64,000 nt of DNA, taken from positions 1,116,001 to 1,180,000 of the forward strand of contig NZ_CP107968.1 of NCBI RefSeq assembly GCF_036084755.1, read 5' to 3'. The first letter of the stretch is position 1; each line of letters opens with the position of its first letter. The notes beneath the pieces are model-generated. The model saw only the letters and a program-made list of their open reading frames with translations, did no database searches and was not told where the DNA came from. The position numbers were made by a program, and so were the translations under genes. Below are positions 16,424-27,641 of the stretch, one piece after another. The DNA comes from Streptomyces sp. NBC_00370. Lineage in GTDB: Bacteria; Actinomycetota; Actinomycetes; Streptomycetales; Streptomycetaceae.

Positions 16424-17059
16424 ATGGCACCGGCTGAACCGCGGGCCAGGGCGTACGACTCCAGCGGGCGCAGGGCGGCGGCGCTGCGCAGCCGCGGGGC
16501 GGTGCTGGACGCCTGCCGGGAGCTGCTGTTCCAGGACGGCTACCGGGCGGCCACGATCCGGGCGGTGGCCGAGCGGGCGGGGGTCTCGCCGGAGACGGTC
16601 CACAAGACGTTCGGCGGCAAGCCGGGGCTGCTGAAGGCGCTGTGGGACGTGACACTGGCCGGCGACGACGAACCGGCCGCCATGGCGGAGCGTCCGCAGC
16701 TCCAGGAGGTGTTCCGCACCCGCGACCCGGGCGAAAAGCTGGGCCTCTACGCGGAGTTCGTGTGCGGCGTCCACGAACGCACCGGCCGGCTCTTCGCGTT
16801 GCTCACCCGCGCGGGCCCGGAGGTCGCCGACTTCCTCGACGCGACCGAGGCGGAGCGGCTGACCGGCGTCAGGGGGTTCGTCGCGCATCTCGCGCGCGAG
16901 GAGCTGCTGCGGCCCGGCGAGGACCAGGAACGCGCGGCCGATGTCTGCTGGGTGCTCACCTCGCCGCAGGTCTTCGGCAGGCTGACCGAGGACCGGGGCT
17001 GGGACACCGCGGCCTACCGCGACTGGCTGGCCGGCGCGCTGGCCGCCGCGCTCGTATGA
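16424..17059 (+). CDS. TetR/AcrR-family transcriptional regulator
   Basis: This 211-residue protein is read from ATG 16424 (in-frame codons further upstream lie inside the operator). The N-terminal DNA-binding domain is typical: RGAVLDACRELLFQDGY..TIRAVAERAGVSPETVHKTFGGKPGLLKAL, with the helix-turn-helix ending in HKTFGGK instead of the common YRHF.sK. The C-terminal ligand domain is not diagnostic. It probably represses itself and the MBL gene. No strong binding site precedes this ATG, so the start is moderately sure. Confidence 0.88.
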   Translation: MAPAEPRARAYDSSGRRAAALRSRGAVLDACRELLFQDGYRAATIRAVAERAGVSPETVHKTFGGKPGLLKALWDVTLAGDDEPAAMAERPQLQEVFRTRDPGEKLGLYAEFVCGVHERTGRLFALLTRAGPEVADFLDATEAERLTGVRGFVAHLAREELLRPGEDQERAADVCWVLTSPQVFGRLTEDRGWDTAAYRDWLAGALAAALV

Positions 17060-17068
17060 CACGCGGGC

Positions 17069-17094
17069 GGCCCGTCCCCGGGGCAGGACGGGCC
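17069..17094. terminator. Hairpin between convergent TetR and YceI genes
   Basis: GGCCCGTCC (17069-17077) pairs with GGACGGGCC (17086-17094), 9 bp perfect with an 8-nt loop, just after the TetR stop. Confidence 0.6.
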
Positions 17095-17103
17095 ACGCGC
17101 GGT

Positions 17104-17141
17104 GGTGGGCCGGACGTCAGACGGTGGGCCGGACGTCAGGC
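17104..17141. repeat. 19-nt tandem duplication at the YceI 3' end
   Basis: GGTGGGCCGGACGTCAGAC (17104-17122) is repeated with one difference at 17123-17141. The second copy contains the YceI stop codon (17136-17138); the first is just downstream of it. Confidence 0.75.
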
Positions 17142-17708
17142 GGTGGCCGCGTCCGTCGCCAGGTCGGCCTCGACGTCGAGCACGATCTGGACCTTCTCGC
17201 TCAGCGCGACGCCGCCGCCGGGGATGGGACCGTTGTAACTCACCCCGAAGTCACCGCGGTTGATCTCGGTGGTGGCGGAGAAACCGGCCTTGGTGCCCCC
17301 TGCGGGGTTGGGGCCGAACTCGGGCGTCTCGACGGCGAGGGTGACCGGCTTGGTCGTCCCGCGGATCGTCAGGTCGCCGTCGATGAAGAAGTCCCCGTCC
17401 TCGTACCGCACTCCGGTGGAGACGAAGTCGATGGTGGGGTGGTTCTCGGCGTCGAAGAAGTCGGCCGAGCGGATGTGGTCGTCCCGCATGGGGTTGGCGG
17501 TGTCGATGGACGTCGCGTCGATCGTCGTGCTGACCGACGACTCCAGCGGGTTCTCCGCGATGGTGATCTGCCCGCTGAAGGTGCCGAAGTGGCCACGGAC
17601 CTTGCTGACCATCATGTGCTTGATGATGAACCCGACGTGGGAGTGGACCGTGTCGATGGTCCACGTGCCCGCGACGATGCCGGGGATCTGCAGATCGGTG
17701 GAAGTCAA
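17136..17708 (-). CDS. YceI-family lipocalin-like protein
   Basis: This 190-residue protein starts at TTG 17708 with AGGAG about 10 nt upstream; no ATG or GTG is available nearby. It shows the YceI pattern: GTWTIDTVHSHVGFIIKHMMVSKVRGHFGTFSG at the start, DDHIRSADFFDAENHPTI in the middle, and GDLTIRGTTKPVTL near the C-terminus. YceI proteins form a beta-barrel that binds polyisoprenoid-type lipids. No signal peptide is seen, so it is probably cytosolic. It diverges from an HxlR regulator. Confidence 0.92.
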   Translation of the reverse strand: MTSTDLQIPGIVAGTWTIDTVHSHVGFIIKHMMVSKVRGHFGTFSGQITIAENPLESSVSTTIDATSIDTANPMRDDHIRSADFFDAENHPTIDFVSTGVRYEDGDFFIDGDLTIRGTTKPVTLAVETPEFGPNPAGGTKAGFSATTEINRGDFGVSYNGPIPGGGVALSEKVQIVLDVEADLATDAATA

Positions 17709-17743
17709 AGGGATGCGCTCCTGACAGAAATTGACAGCCGTAG

Positions 17744-17780
17744 CGGTTCCTTTTGGTTTCTCGGTACTCTATAGGAACCG
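17744..17780. promoter_or_regulatory. Inverted repeat in the YceI/HxlR divergent region
   Basis: CGGTTCC (17744-17750) is repeated inverted as GGAACCG (17774-17780), flanking an AT-richer patch with TACTCTATA. TTGACA occurs at 17731-17736. It is a candidate HxlR operator between the two divergent genes. Confidence 0.5.
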
Positions 17781-17852
17781 TCACAATCGTCCGGCAGTCC
17801 GTCTGTCCAGGCAATCAGGCACTTCTTGGTGCCGTGGTTCTCGGAGGTAACC

Positions 17853-18230
17853 GTGAGCACTCCCACCGGCCGCACCCCGACGGCCTGCCGCGCCCGGCAG
17901 GCCCTGGACCTCGTCGCCGACAAGTGGTCGCTGTACGTGGTGTCCTGTCTGGGCGAGGGGCCCCGGCGGTTCAGCGAGCTGCGGCGGGACATCGACGGGA
18001 TCAGCCAGCGGATGCTGACCGTCACCCTGCGTGGCCTGGAGCGCGACGGCATCCTGACCAGGACCGTCGTCGAGGTGATGCCGCCGCATGTGAGCTACGG
18101 ACTGACCCCGATCGGCCGGACGCTGCTGCGTGCCACGGCGCCGCTGATCGACTGGAGCGTCGGGAATCTGGAGCGGATGGACGCGGCGCGCGCCGAGTAC
18201 GACGCGCGCACCGCCGCCCGTACCGCTTGA
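17853..18230 (+). CDS. HxlR-family winged-helix regulator
   Basis: GTG 17853 follows GGAGG by 5 nt; the protein has 125 residues. The family pattern is clear: CRARQALDLVADKWSLYVV, GPRRFSELRRDIDGISQRMLTVTLRGLERDGILTR and the wing VSYGLTPIGRTL. Members often sense aldehydes or quinones through Cys; Cys residues here are near positions 12 and 31. It probably controls the divergent YceI gene. Confidence 0.92.
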   Translation: MSTPTGRTPTACRARQALDLVADKWSLYVVSCLGEGPRRFSELRRDIDGISQRMLTVTLRGLERDGILTRTVVEVMPPHVSYGLTPIGRTLLRATAPLIDWSVGNLERMDAARAEYDARTAARTA

Positions 18231-18243
18231 CGTCGAACAGCCG

Positions 18244-19716
18244 CTAGTTGACGTTGAACAGCTGCTCGACCGGGTCGATCGCGAAGTACACGACGAACAG
18301 CGCGGCGGTCGCCCACAGCAGCCAGTGCACCTCGCGCGCCTTGCCGAGTACGGCCTTGACGAGGACGTACGAGACGAAGCCCGCCCCGATGCCGTTGGTG
18401 ATGGAGTACGTGAACGGCATCACGGCGATCGTCAGGAACGCCGGGATCGCTATCTCGTACTTCTCCCAGTCGATGTGCCGCACCTGCGACATCAGCAGGA
18501 AGCCCACCACGACCAGCGCGGGGGCCGCCGCCTGCGCGGGGACGACCACGGCGAGCGGTGTCAGGAACAGCGCCAGGGCGAACAGCGCGCCGGTCACGAC
18601 GGAGGCGAAGCCGGTACGGGCGCCCTCGCCGACCCCGGCGGCCGACTCGATGTACGCGGTGTTGGAGGACGCCGATGCCGCGCCGCCCGCGACGGCGGCG
18701 GCGCCGTCGATGAGCAGGACCCGGCCCAGGTTCGGCACCCTGCCGTCCGCGTCCAGCAGCCCCGCCTCGTTGGACACACCGACGACCGTGCCCATGGTGT
18801 CGAAGAAGTCGCTGAGGATGAGGGTGAAGACGAGCAGCACCAGGGTGACGACGCTGATCTCGTGGAACGCGCCGAAGAGGGAGAAGTGGCCGACGAGCCC
18901 GAAGTCGGGCGCCGCCACGATGTCGTCGGGCACCGAGGGCACGGTGAGACCCCACGCAGCGGGCTTGATGTCGGCGATCTCGTTGATGATGATCGCGACG
19001 ATCGTCATCGTGACGATGCCGATGAGGATCGCGCCCCGCACCTTCCTCGCCACCAGGGCGATGATGAGCAACACCCCGAGGCAGAAGACCAGTACGGGCC
19101 AGCCGGTCAGATGCCCTGTCGCGCCGAGCTGGACCGGTGTCGATCCCGTGGCGCCGGGGATACGGGAGGCGAAGCCGGCGTCCACGAAGCCGATGAACGC
19201 GATGAACAGCCCGATGCCGACGCTGATCGCCTGCTTGAGCGGTCCCGGGATGGCCCGCATGACGGCCTCCCGCAGCCCGGTGACGACCAGGACGCAGATC
19301 AGCAGGCCCTCGATGACGACAAGGCCCATCGCGTCCGGCCAGCTCATCAGCGGCGCGAGCTGGAAGGCCACCACGGCGTTGAGCCCGAGCCCGGCCGCGA
19401 TGGCGAGCGGCAGATTGCCGCCGATGCCCATGATCGCGGTCATCACGGCCGCCACCAGGGCGGTGACGGTGACCAGTTGGGGCCCGGAGAGGTGGTGGCC
19501 GAACTTGTCCTCGGCGCCGCCGAGGATGATCGGGTTCAGCACGAGGATGTAGGCCATCGTGAAGAACGTGGCGAAGCCGCCGCGTATCTCACGTCCGTAC
19601 GTCGAGCCGCGCTCGCTGATCCTGAAGTACCGGTCGACGGCGTCGCGCCGGGACCCGCCCGGCGCCTCGGGTGCGTCCGGTGCGTCGGGTGTCCTGTCCA
19701 CTGTCTGGCCTGACAT
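18244..19716 (-). CDS. NCS2-family purine permease (AzgA/GhxP-like)
   Basis: This 490-residue membrane protein (ATG 19716, GAGGAG upstream) has the AzgA-type signature: GSTYGREIRGGFATFFTMAYIL, AIAAGLGLNAVVAF, GPLKQAISVGIGLFIAFIGFVDAG and DFFDTMGTVVG. About 12-14 transmembrane segments are expected. The family imports adenine, guanine and hypoxanthine by proton symport. Its stop is 13 nt from the stop of the convergent HxlR gene with no hairpin between them. The N-terminal 30 residues are Asp/Pro/Gly-rich and cytosolic. Confidence 0.92.
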   Translation of the reverse strand: MSGQTVDRTPDAPDAPEAPGGSRRDAVDRYFRISERGSTYGREIRGGFATFFTMAYILVLNPIILGGAEDKFGHHLSGPQLVTVTALVAAVMTAIMGIGGNLPLAIAAGLGLNAVVAFQLAPLMSWPDAMGLVVIEGLLICVLVVTGLREAVMRAIPGPLKQAISVGIGLFIAFIGFVDAGFASRIPGATGSTPVQLGATGHLTGWPVLVFCLGVLLIIALVARKVRGAILIGIVTMTIVAIIINEIADIKPAAWGLTVPSVPDDIVAAPDFGLVGHFSLFGAFHEISVVTLVLLVFTLILSDFFDTMGTVVGVSNEAGLLDADGRVPNLGRVLLIDGAAAVAGGAASASSNTAYIESAAGVGEGARTGFASVVTGALFALALFLTPLAVVVPAQAAAPALVVVGFLLMSQVRHIDWEKYEIAIPAFLTIAVMPFTYSITNGIGAGFVSYVLVKAVLGKAREVHWLLWATAALFVVYFAIDPVEQLFNVN

Positions 19717-19797
19717 TGCTCTCCTCGTCGGGTCGCGATGCGTCGGGGGGGTAGGTGGATTGTTCCCCTGACAGGGCCATTTCAGGTTTTCAGGATG

Positions 19798-20430
19798 TTA
19801 CGTGATCCGGAGATGCGCGAGGAGCCCGCCGAGCGGGGCGGGGACCCGCCCGAGGTCGAGCGCGCCGACCAGCGCACCCGCGTACTGCGCCTTGCGGCCG
19901 CTGTGGGTGCCCATGAAACGCCGCAACTGCCGCTCGACGCTCCTGCCCCGCTGCGCGGGCTGCTTCTGGAACGTGCGGAACGGCCGCAGGTCGCCCTGGT
20001 CGGCCAGGACCTCCTGGACGGCGGCGGCGCCCAGCGCACGGATCAGCTCGTCCTCCAGGTCGGCGACGCACACCTGGAACCCGCCCGACGCCAGCCCGGC
20101 CCGCGCCAGGGCCCGCAGGAAGAACTCCGTCTCGGCGGCGTCGCACAGGCCGGCCAGCGGGACGTCGAGCCCCTGGGCGCCGAACAGGCCGAGGAATCTG
20201 CCGATGCTCGTGGCACCGCCGAGCGGTACGACACACACGCCCTCGGCCGCCAGATCCCTGCCGAACCGCGCGGCCAGCGTGTCGACGGCGACCTGGTCGC
20301 TCGCCCCCTCCACCAGCACGACCGTACGCAGCCCGGCGCCGGCGGCCAGCTCGTGCGCCGCCGCACCGGCCGCCCGCGCCCCCGCACCGCCGGCGGCCCA
20401 CTCGACAGCCGCCCGGCTGAGCAGCGTCAT
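19798..20430 (-). CDS. Stand-alone TOPRIM-domain protein (OLD-like)
   Basis: About 210 residues from ATG 20430; GTG 20439 and TTG 20475 are in-frame alternatives and none has a good binding site. The TOPRIM fold is recognisable: VVLVEGASDQVAVDTLA (catalytic Glu), VVPLGGATSIGRF and VADLEDELI (acidic pair). This is the nucleotidyl-transferase/nuclease domain seen in OLD nucleases, but here no ABC-type ATPase domain is attached or adjacent. A role in DNA or RNA metabolism is plausible. It may be a conserved Streptomyces orphan. Confidence 0.75.
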   Translation of the reverse strand: MTLLSRAAVEWAAGGAGARAAGAAAHELAAGAGLRTVVLVEGASDQVAVDTLAARFGRDLAAEGVCVVPLGGATSIGRFLGLFGAQGLDVPLAGLCDAAETEFFLRALARAGLASGGFQVCVADLEDELIRALGAAAVQEVLADQGDLRPFRTFQKQPAQRGRSVERQLRRFMGTHSGRKAQYAGALVGALDLGRVPAPLGGLLAHLRIT

Positions 20431-20501
20431 CTCGTCCACACGGACCAGTTTCGCAGCCGCGACGGCGCGGATCAAAGCATATTGGCCCGGCTGACGAACC
20501 G

Positions 20502-21449
20502 TCAGACGTATTCCTTCTCGCTGGGCATGAAGATCAGGTTGCGGCTCTTCTCGGGGCGCTCCTCGGTGATGGGGACGAGCCTGCGGTCCGCCTCCGCGAT
20601 CCAGCGGTAGGTGTAGTCGAGACCGGTGAAGTGCTCGGTGAGTTCGGCCAGCGGCATCGTCGCCAGGGCTTCGAGGATGATGACCGGGCGGTCGCGCTTG
20701 ATGAGGTGGCGCGCGCCGTCGAGGACGCTCGGCTCGTGGCCCTCCACGTCGATCTTGATCAGGTCCACCGGGGTGTTCCCCAGCGTCTCGTCCAGGGTGA
20801 CCAGCTGGATCCGGGTGGTGAAGGCACTGGCCAGCGGCTTGTCGAAGCCTTCCAGCGAGGAACCGGTCGACAGCAGGCTCGCCAGCGGGAAGCGGATGTT
20901 GATGTCGGCGAACCCGGTGTGGTCGGAGACGCCCTTCTGGTGCAGTTCGAGGTTCTTGATCGCGTTGGCCCGGTGGTTGACGGCCAGTCTGGCGTGGATC
21001 GGCGGCACGGGCTCGAAGGCGTGCACCTTCGCCTTGGGGCTGGAGAGCGCGGCGATCATCGCGTAGTAGCCGACATGCGCGCCGACGTCGAGCACGGTCC
21101 TGCTCTGCGCCGCCAGCCGGCTCCAGTGGTACAGGCTCGCCGACTCGTAGCCGAACCGGCCGTTCCAGACGGTGTCGAGGGCGACCGCCTCGTCGTTCCC
21201 GCAGAACATCACGAACGGCGGACAGAGGTCCGACTCGATGTCCACCCAGCCCTGGTAGGGGAAGGCCTTGCGGTGGGTGTTGAGGATGTCGGACGTGGTG
21301 ACCGGCCTGACCCGCGCGGCCTCCTCCGCCGTCCGCAGGTTCATCGCGTCGAGATCCCGTGTCCGGGTGCCGTGCGCCCCGCCTGCGGCCCCACCCGACC
21401 GCGGCTTCGCGGTACCGGCGCTTGACGAGATCTTACGGAGGATCTTCAC
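20502..21449 (-). CDS. FkbM-family methyltransferase
   Basis: GTG 21449 is preceded by AAGGAGACCGT; the protein has 315 residues. The SAM-binding core is VLDVGAHVGYYAMI, followed by VHAFEPVPP and VDLIKIDVEGHEPSVLDGA, the FkbM hallmark. The domain occupies roughly residues 110-290; the first 35 residues are low-complexity. FkbM enzymes O-methylate sugars, polyketides or related products. No sugar or polyketide partner lies beside it, so the substrate is unknown. Confidence 0.88.
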   Translation of the reverse strand: MKILRKISSSAGTAKPRSGGAAGGAHGTRTRDLDAMNLRTAEEAARVRPVTTSDILNTHRKAFPYQGWVDIESDLCPPFVMFCGNDEAVALDTVWNGRFGYESASLYHWSRLAAQSRTVLDVGAHVGYYAMIAALSSPKAKVHAFEPVPPIHARLAVNHRANAIKNLELHQKGVSDHTGFADINIRFPLASLLSTGSSLEGFDKPLASAFTTRIQLVTLDETLGNTPVDLIKIDVEGHEPSVLDGARHLIKRDRPVIILEALATMPLAELTEHFTGLDYTYRWIAEADRRLVPITEERPEKSRNLIFMPSEKEYV

Positions 21450-21701
21450 ACGGTCTCCTTGGGAAGGCCGGCCGGCGTGGGTGCCTTCCCCGCGGACGAC
21501 CGGTTCGAGTAGGCCGATGTTGTCGACACGGCATGAGCGCGCGGTGTTGGTGCGGTGAACGAGAGGCAAATCGTCGCCCTCAGCTGTGCCCCACCGCCCG
21601 CCGGCGGTCCGGCGGCGGTGCGTCACGCCGTACGCACCGGGCCGGGACTACGGTGGGTGAGACGTGTCCGTACGCCGCACGCCGAACACCGGGAGGGAAC
21701 C

Positions 21702-22408
21702 ATGGCTCCGCCGCCGCTCCCAGGTGTCCTCGGCAACCTCGCGCCGATCCTCGACCACTGGGGCTATCTCGCCGTCGGCGGTCTGCTGTTCGTGGAGGAC
21801 TTCGGCGTACCGGTCCCCGGCGAGACGGTACTGATCGCAGCGGCCGTCTACGCCGGCACCGGACAGCTGAACATCGTGGCCGTCGTGCTGATCGCCTTGG
21901 TCGCCGCGGTGGCCGGCGACAACGTCGGCTACGCCATCGGGCGCTACGGCGGCCACCGGCTGGTCAACCGCTACGGCAAGTACGTCCTGCTCACTCCGCC
22001 CCGGGTGGCCAAGGCCGAGGCGTTCTTCGAGCGGCACGGCGGCAAGATCGTCACCATCGCCCGGTTCGTGGACGGGCTGCGCCAGGCCAACGGCATCATC
22101 GCGGGAATGAGCGGGATGTCCTGGCCGAGATTCCTCGCGTTCAACTCGCTCGGCGCCGCCCTGTGGGTCGGTGTCTGGTCGGTGCTCGGGTACTTCGCCG
22201 GACAGCACGTGGACACCATCTATCCGGCGATCGAGCGCTACGAGCTGTACTTCCTGGCGGCGCTGGTGGCCGTCGTCGCGTTCTTCGTCGTCCGCCATCT
22301 GCGCCGTCGCCGTCGCGACGGGTCGGACGACGAGACGGACGACAAGCCGGACGAGGAGACGGACGGCGAGACGAACGACGAGACGCAGGACAAGACGCAG
22401 GACAAGTC

Positions 22409-22412
<4 letters not shown>
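21702..22412 (+). CDS. DedA-family membrane protein
   Basis: ATG 21702 follows GGAGGGAACC; 236 residues. It shows the DedA/SNARE-associated pattern: GGLLFVEDFGVPVPGETVLIAAAVYAG, GDNVGYAIGRYGG, and FARFVDGLRQANGIIAGMSGMSWPRFL (here ARFVDGLR). Four to five membrane segments are predicted; DedA proteins support membrane homeostasis and lipid scrambling. After the last segment comes a run RRRRR and then a 35-residue acidic tail of degenerate D-E-T-D/N repeats, unusual for the family. Its stop shares a CTAG with the convergent gene. Confidence 0.92.
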
Positions 22413-24535
<2,123 letters not shown>

Positions 24536-24579
24536 GACCAGGTCCTTAGGGTGCGGACACGACCGGCGGTCCGGCGGGC

Positions 24580-25365
24580 TCAGTGCGCGGTCCAGCCGCC
24601 GTCCAGCGCGAGCGAGGTGCCCGTGACGAACGAGGCGTGGTCGGAACAGAGATAGGCGACGGCCTCGGCCACCTCGGCCGGCTCCATGAGCCGCTTGAGC
24701 GCGCTGTCCTGGAGCAGCACATCGGCGACGACCCGGTCCTCGGGGATGCCGTGCGCCGCCGCCTGGTCGGCGATCTGCTTCTCGACCAGCGGGGTGCGCA
24801 CATAGGCGGGGTTGACGCAGTTGGAGGTGACGCCGTGGGGCGCGCCTTCCAGGGCGGCGGTCTTGGAGAGCCCTTCGAGACCGTGCTTGGCCGCCACGTA
24901 CGCCGACTTGTACGCCGAGGCGCGCAGTCCGTGCACCGACGAGATGTTGACGATCCGGCCCCAGCCGTTGCCGTACATGTGCGGCAGCGCGCCCCGGATC
25001 AGCCGGAACGGCGCCTCCAGCATCACGGTGAGCACCGTGTGGAAGACGTCCGGCGGGTACTCCTCGATGGGCCGCACGAGTTGGATCCCGGCGTTGTTGA
25101 CGAGGATGTCGGCGCCGGCCGCGGCGCGCTCGGCTGCGTCGAGGTCCGTCAGGTCCAGCACCTCGGGCCGCACCGCGCCGGGCAGTCCCTCGGCGGCGGG
25201 GGCCAGGGCTTCGAGTCCTTCGGCGTCCCGGTCCAGGGCGGTCACCGCCGCCCCGGCCGCGGCGAGCCGCAGCGCGCAGGCCCTGCCGATGCCGCTGGCC
25301 GCGCCGGTGACGAGCGCGGTGCGGCCGGTGAGGTCGAGCGGGGCCGGAACCGTGGGTCGGGACAT
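24580..25365 (-). CDS. Short-chain dehydrogenase, 3-hydroxybutyrate dehydrogenase-like
   Basis: This 261-residue SDR (ATG 25365, GAGGAG upstream) has TGAASGIGRA (NAD loop), NNAGIQ, and the catalytic Ser/Tyr/Lys in ISSVHGLRASAYKSAYVAAKHGLEG. The VHGLxxSxYKSAYVxAKHG pattern and the IQLVRPIEEYP segment are characteristic of D-3-hydroxybutyrate dehydrogenases, which interconvert 3-hydroxybutyrate and acetoacetate. It lies 17 nt after the NUDIX gene and 44 nt before pabAB, so it is in one transcript with them. Confidence 0.88.
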   Translation of the reverse strand: MSRPTVPAPLDLTGRTALVTGAASGIGRACALRLAAAGAAVTALDRDAEGLEALAPAAEGLPGAVRPEVLDLTDLDAAERAAAGADILVNNAGIQLVRPIEEYPPDVFHTVLTVMLEAPFRLIRGALPHMYGNGWGRIVNISSVHGLRASAYKSAYVAAKHGLEGLSKTAALEGAPHGVTSNCVNPAYVRTPLVEKQIADQAAAHGIPEDRVVADVLLQDSALKRLMEPAEVAEAVAYLCSDHASFVTGTSLALDGGWTAH

Positions 25366-25382
25366 CGTCGTACTCCTCGGGC

Positions 25383-25859
25383 TCAGGGAGTGGGGTCGAA
25401 CCAGGTGGGAGCGTCGGTGAGGGCCTGTTTGATCCGGAAGAGGCCGAACTCCTCCAGGGCGGGCAGGGCGTCCACGGAGAACCAGCCGACTTCGAGCGAC
25501 TCCTCGTCGTTGACCCGCGCGTCGCCGCCGACCGCCCGGCAGCGGATGGTGATGTCCATGAACTGGCAGACGTCGCCGTTGGGGTAGGTGATGGGCCGGT
25601 GCGCCGCCTGGACGAGTACGACGCGCTCGGCCACACACTCCACGCCGGTCTCTTCGAACACCTCGCGTACGGCGGTCGTCGCCGGCTGCTCCCCCGGTTC
25701 CGGGATGCCGCCGATGACGGACCACTCGCCGGTGTCGGCCCGCCGTCCGAGCAGGACGCGTCCCTCGTCGTCGAAGACGATCGCGCTGACCCCCGGCAGC
25801 AGCATGAGCTGGTGTCCCGCCGTGGCCCTGATCCGCTGGATGAAGTCTGGAGTTCCCAT
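25383..25859 (-). CDS. NUDIX hydrolase
   Basis: The 158-residue protein from ATG 25859 has a complete Nudix box GIPEPGEQPATTAVREVFEETGV (GX5EX7REVXEEXGV). The N-terminal strand GVSAIVFDDEGRVLLGRR and later FMDITIRCR fit small nucleoside-diphosphate-X hydrolases. It follows lnt by 10 nt and precedes the dehydrogenase by 17 nt. The substrate is unknown. Confidence 0.92.
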   Translation of the reverse strand: MGTPDFIQRIRATAGHQLMLLPGVSAIVFDDEGRVLLGRRADTGEWSVIGGIPEPGEQPATTAVREVFEETGVECVAERVVLVQAAHRPITYPNGDVCQFMDITIRCRAVGGDARVNDEESLEVGWFSVDALPALEEFGLFRIKQALTDAPTWFDPTP

Positions 25860-25869
25860 GCGCCCGACC

Positions 25870-27447
25870 CTACGAGGCGACACGCCGCCGGGCCGACACG
25901 GACCTGCCGACGACCCAGCCGATTGCGGCCACGGCGACGAGCGCCAGCAGCCCCTCGGGGAGGGCGCCGAGCCGGGTGGCCGGGGTCAGCGAGGTGCGCA
26001 GCGGCACCTTGGCGACCAGCGCGTCGGGGGTGAACATCTTCGTCTGCGAGACGATCGTGCCGTCGGGCCGGATGATCGCGCTGACCCCGCTGGTGGCGGG
26101 CACGACGACGGTCCTGCTGTGCTCGACGGCCCGCACCCGCGACATGGCGAGCTGCTGGTACGTCATCTCGCTGCGGTCGAACGTGGCGTTGTTGCTGGGC
26201 ACGGCGATCAGCTCGGCGCCCGCCTTGACCGGGTCGCGCACGGCGCCGTCGAACGCGGCCTCGAAGCAGGTGGCGAGCCCCACCTCGGTGCCGGCCAGGT
26301 CGAAGAGACCCACCTTGTGCCCGGGGCCGAAGTCCCGGCTGACCTCGTCGACGTGCGAGTTGAACAGCCGTACGACGGAGCGCATCGGGATGTACTCGCC
26401 GAAGGGCTGCACATGCCGCTTGTCGTAGGTGGCCCCGGGGCCCTTCACCGGGTCCCACTGGATCAGCCTGTTGTGCAGCGGCCCCGAGTCGGGGGTGACG
26501 ACGGCGCCGACCACGGTCGGTACGCCGATCGCCTTGACCGCTTCGTCGATGACGATCCTGGCGTCGCCGTCCCGGTACGGGTCGACGTCGGAGGAGTTCT
26601 CCGGCCACAGCACGAAGTCGGGCTGCGGCACCTTGCCCGCCTTCACGTCGGCGGCGACCTTGAGGGTCTCCTTGACGTGGTTGTCGAGGACGGCGCGGCG
26701 CTGGGAGTTGAAGTCGAGCCCCATGCGGGGCACGTTGCCCTGGATCGCGGCGACGGTCTTCGTACCGTCCTCGGCCGCGTCGCTCACGAGCGGCAGCGCG
26801 GCGAGCGCGCCGGCGATCGGGACGAGGACGGTGAGCGCCGCGGCCGTCACCGCCGACCGGGACACCTGGTGCGTCCGGCGGTACGCGACGACCTGGCGCA
26901 CCGCCTCGTACAGGCCGAAGCCGCACAGGGCGACGGCGAAGCCGAGCACCGGGGTGCCGCCGACGGCCGCGAGCGGCACGAAGACACTGTCGGCCTGGCC
27001 GAAGGCGATCTTGCCCCAGGGGAAGCCGCCGAACGGCACCCGGGCCCGGGCGCCCTCGCCGAGGATCCACACGGCGGCCGACCAGACCGGCCACACCGGG
27101 AGCCGGGACACGGCCGCCATGCCCATGCCCACGAAGCCGATGAAGACGGACTCGGCGGCGGCCAGGGCCAGCCAGGGGAACGAGCCGACCTCGCCGCCCG
27201 TCCAGATCAGCAGCGGCAGCATGAAGCCGAGCCCGGCGAGATAGCCGAGACCGAACCCGGCGCGCAGCCGGCGGCCGTAGAGCGTCCAGGCGAGCAGCGC
27301 GAAGGCGGGCAGCGCCAGCCACCACAGGGGGCGCGGCGGGAAGCTGAGGTAGAGCAGGACACCGGAGACCACGGCGGCGGCCGGTCTGACCAGCCTGGAC
27401 CCACGGGTGGGGGCGGGGTCCTGCGCAGAGGTGTCGACGGATGTCAT
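25870..27447 (-). CDS. lnt: Apolipoprotein N-acyltransferase
   Basis: The 525-residue protein (ATG 27447; GTG 27456 possible) has about seven membrane segments followed by a carbon-nitrogen-hydrolase domain. The triad is visible as Glu in LWPENSS, Lys in YDKRHVQPFGEYIP and Cys in ATCFEAAF. The C-terminus has a last membrane segment. Lnt adds the third acyl chain to the N-terminal Cys of lipoproteins; Streptomyces genomes commonly have two copies. It heads the leftward gene run. Confidence 0.92.
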   Translation of the reverse strand: MTSVDTSAQDPAPTRGSRLVRPAAAVVSGVLLYLSFPPRPLWWLALPAFALLAWTLYGRRLRAGFGLGYLAGLGFMLPLLIWTGGEVGSFPWLALAAAESVFIGFVGMGMAAVSRLPVWPVWSAAVWILGEGARARVPFGGFPWGKIAFGQADSVFVPLAAVGGTPVLGFAVALCGFGLYEAVRQVVAYRRTHQVSRSAVTAAALTVLVPIAGALAALPLVSDAAEDGTKTVAAIQGNVPRMGLDFNSQRRAVLDNHVKETLKVAADVKAGKVPQPDFVLWPENSSDVDPYRDGDARIVIDEAVKAIGVPTVVGAVVTPDSGPLHNRLIQWDPVKGPGATYDKRHVQPFGEYIPMRSVVRLFNSHVDEVSRDFGPGHKVGLFDLAGTEVGLATCFEAAFDGAVRDPVKAGAELIAVPSNNATFDRSEMTYQQLAMSRVRAVEHSRTVVVPATSGVSAIIRPDGTIVSQTKMFTPDALVAKVPLRTSLTPATRLGALPEGLLALVAVAAIGWVVGRSVSARRRVAS

Positions 27448-27641
27448 GGTGGCGCTCACCTGGCGGAGTCTACGGTGAGCCGCTGTGCGTCCGGCACCGC
27501 CGTGTGATGTGAGAGACAACGTTCCTCCGCAAGTCGCGCACAGATCCGTGTCCTTGCGGTTACCGTGTGCGCCAGTCCCTGCCACCTGGCCGGATCCGGC
27601 TGCCGTGGGACGGGACCCGCCACAGGTGGGGGGCGACGGGC

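Noticed and set aside
18228..18261. 14-nt direct repeat TGACGT(C/T)GAACAGC at the end of the HxlR and NCS2 genes
   Set aside because: Short, one mismatch, lies in coding and stop sequence; probably chance.
21340..21400. Sequence in the N-terminus of the methyltransferase resembling a translated tRNA end (GTRTRDL)
   Set aside because: No cloverleaf, TTCGAATC loop or CCA end could be formed; chance similarity.
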